Positions 6,461 through 6,520 of a stretch of 6,520 nucleotides of DNA are shown one piece after another (the stretch's first letter is position 1; the number at the start of each line of letters is the position of its first letter). The notes under the pieces are model-generated. The model worked only from the letters and a program-made list of their open reading frames with translations. It did no database searches and had not been told where the DNA came from. Location: the NCBI GenBank assembly GCA_900553635.1, contig USDU01000147.1:1-6520 (forward strand), in the 5' to 3' direction. A program made the translations under genes and the position numbers. The DNA comes from an uncultured Lachnospiraceae bacterium (lineage in GTDB: Bacteria > Bacillota_A > Clostridia > Lachnospirales > Lachnospiraceae).

Positions 6461-6520
6461 TTAAGTCTTGTATTTCTTCTCAAACGCTTGATATTTCAGG
6501 GTTTTCCGACTTTTGAGTTT
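6461..6520 (-). CDS. 3' end of an unrecognised gene (19 codons visible)
   Basis: On the minus strand one frame is open from the right edge to a TAA at 6463-6461, giving the C-terminal residues KLKSRKTLKYQAFEKKYKT. The peptide is Lys-rich and helical-looking. It ends 16 bases before the phosphatase ATG, with the phosphatase ribosome binding site immediately after the stop, a typical operon junction. With only 19 residues I cannot assign a family, and a chance open frame remains possible. Confidence 0.4.
   Translation of the reverse strand, partial: KLKSRKTLKYQAFEKKYKT

Overview
The window looks like a chromosomal segment from an anaerobic Firmicute, most likely a clostridium of the Lachnospiraceae type. 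This is inferred from the strong AAGGAGG-type ribosome binding sites, the clostridial flavour of the FtsH sequence, a ferredoxin-nitroreductase fusion typical of anaerobes, and roughly balanced base composition. The family-level assignment is an inference and no species can be named.

Layout: on the minus strand, the 5' three-fifths or so of uvrC (1-1083, running off the left edge) lies downstream of a complete ftsH (1207-3132). The 123-base gap between them holds a long imperfect palindrome. ftsH and pyrG (plus strand, 3500-5113) are divergent. Their 367-base intergenic region contains a promoter for each gene, a 38-base near-palindrome in the ftsH leader, and a compact structured element flanked by 11-base perfect inverted repeats. 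pyrG ends in a strong intrinsic terminator. Facing it on the minus strand is an operon-like pair: a low-molecular-weight protein tyrosine phosphatase (5977-6444) overlapping by 4 bases a ferredoxin-nitroreductase (5183-5980). The last 60 bases carry the 3' end of an unrecognised gene on the same strand, just upstream of the phosphatase.

The genes are mostly housekeeping: nucleotide excision repair (UvrC), membrane protein quality control (FtsH) and CTP synthesis (PyrG). The phosphatase and flavoprotein form a small accessory signalling/redox unit. I found no phage, CRISPR, tRNA, rRNA or recognisable antiviral system. The least explained parts are non-coding: the ftsH-uvrC palindrome (with a possible 30-codon upstream ORF overlapping the uvrC start), the ftsH leader palindrome, and the ~145-base palindromic element between the ftsH and pyrG promoters.
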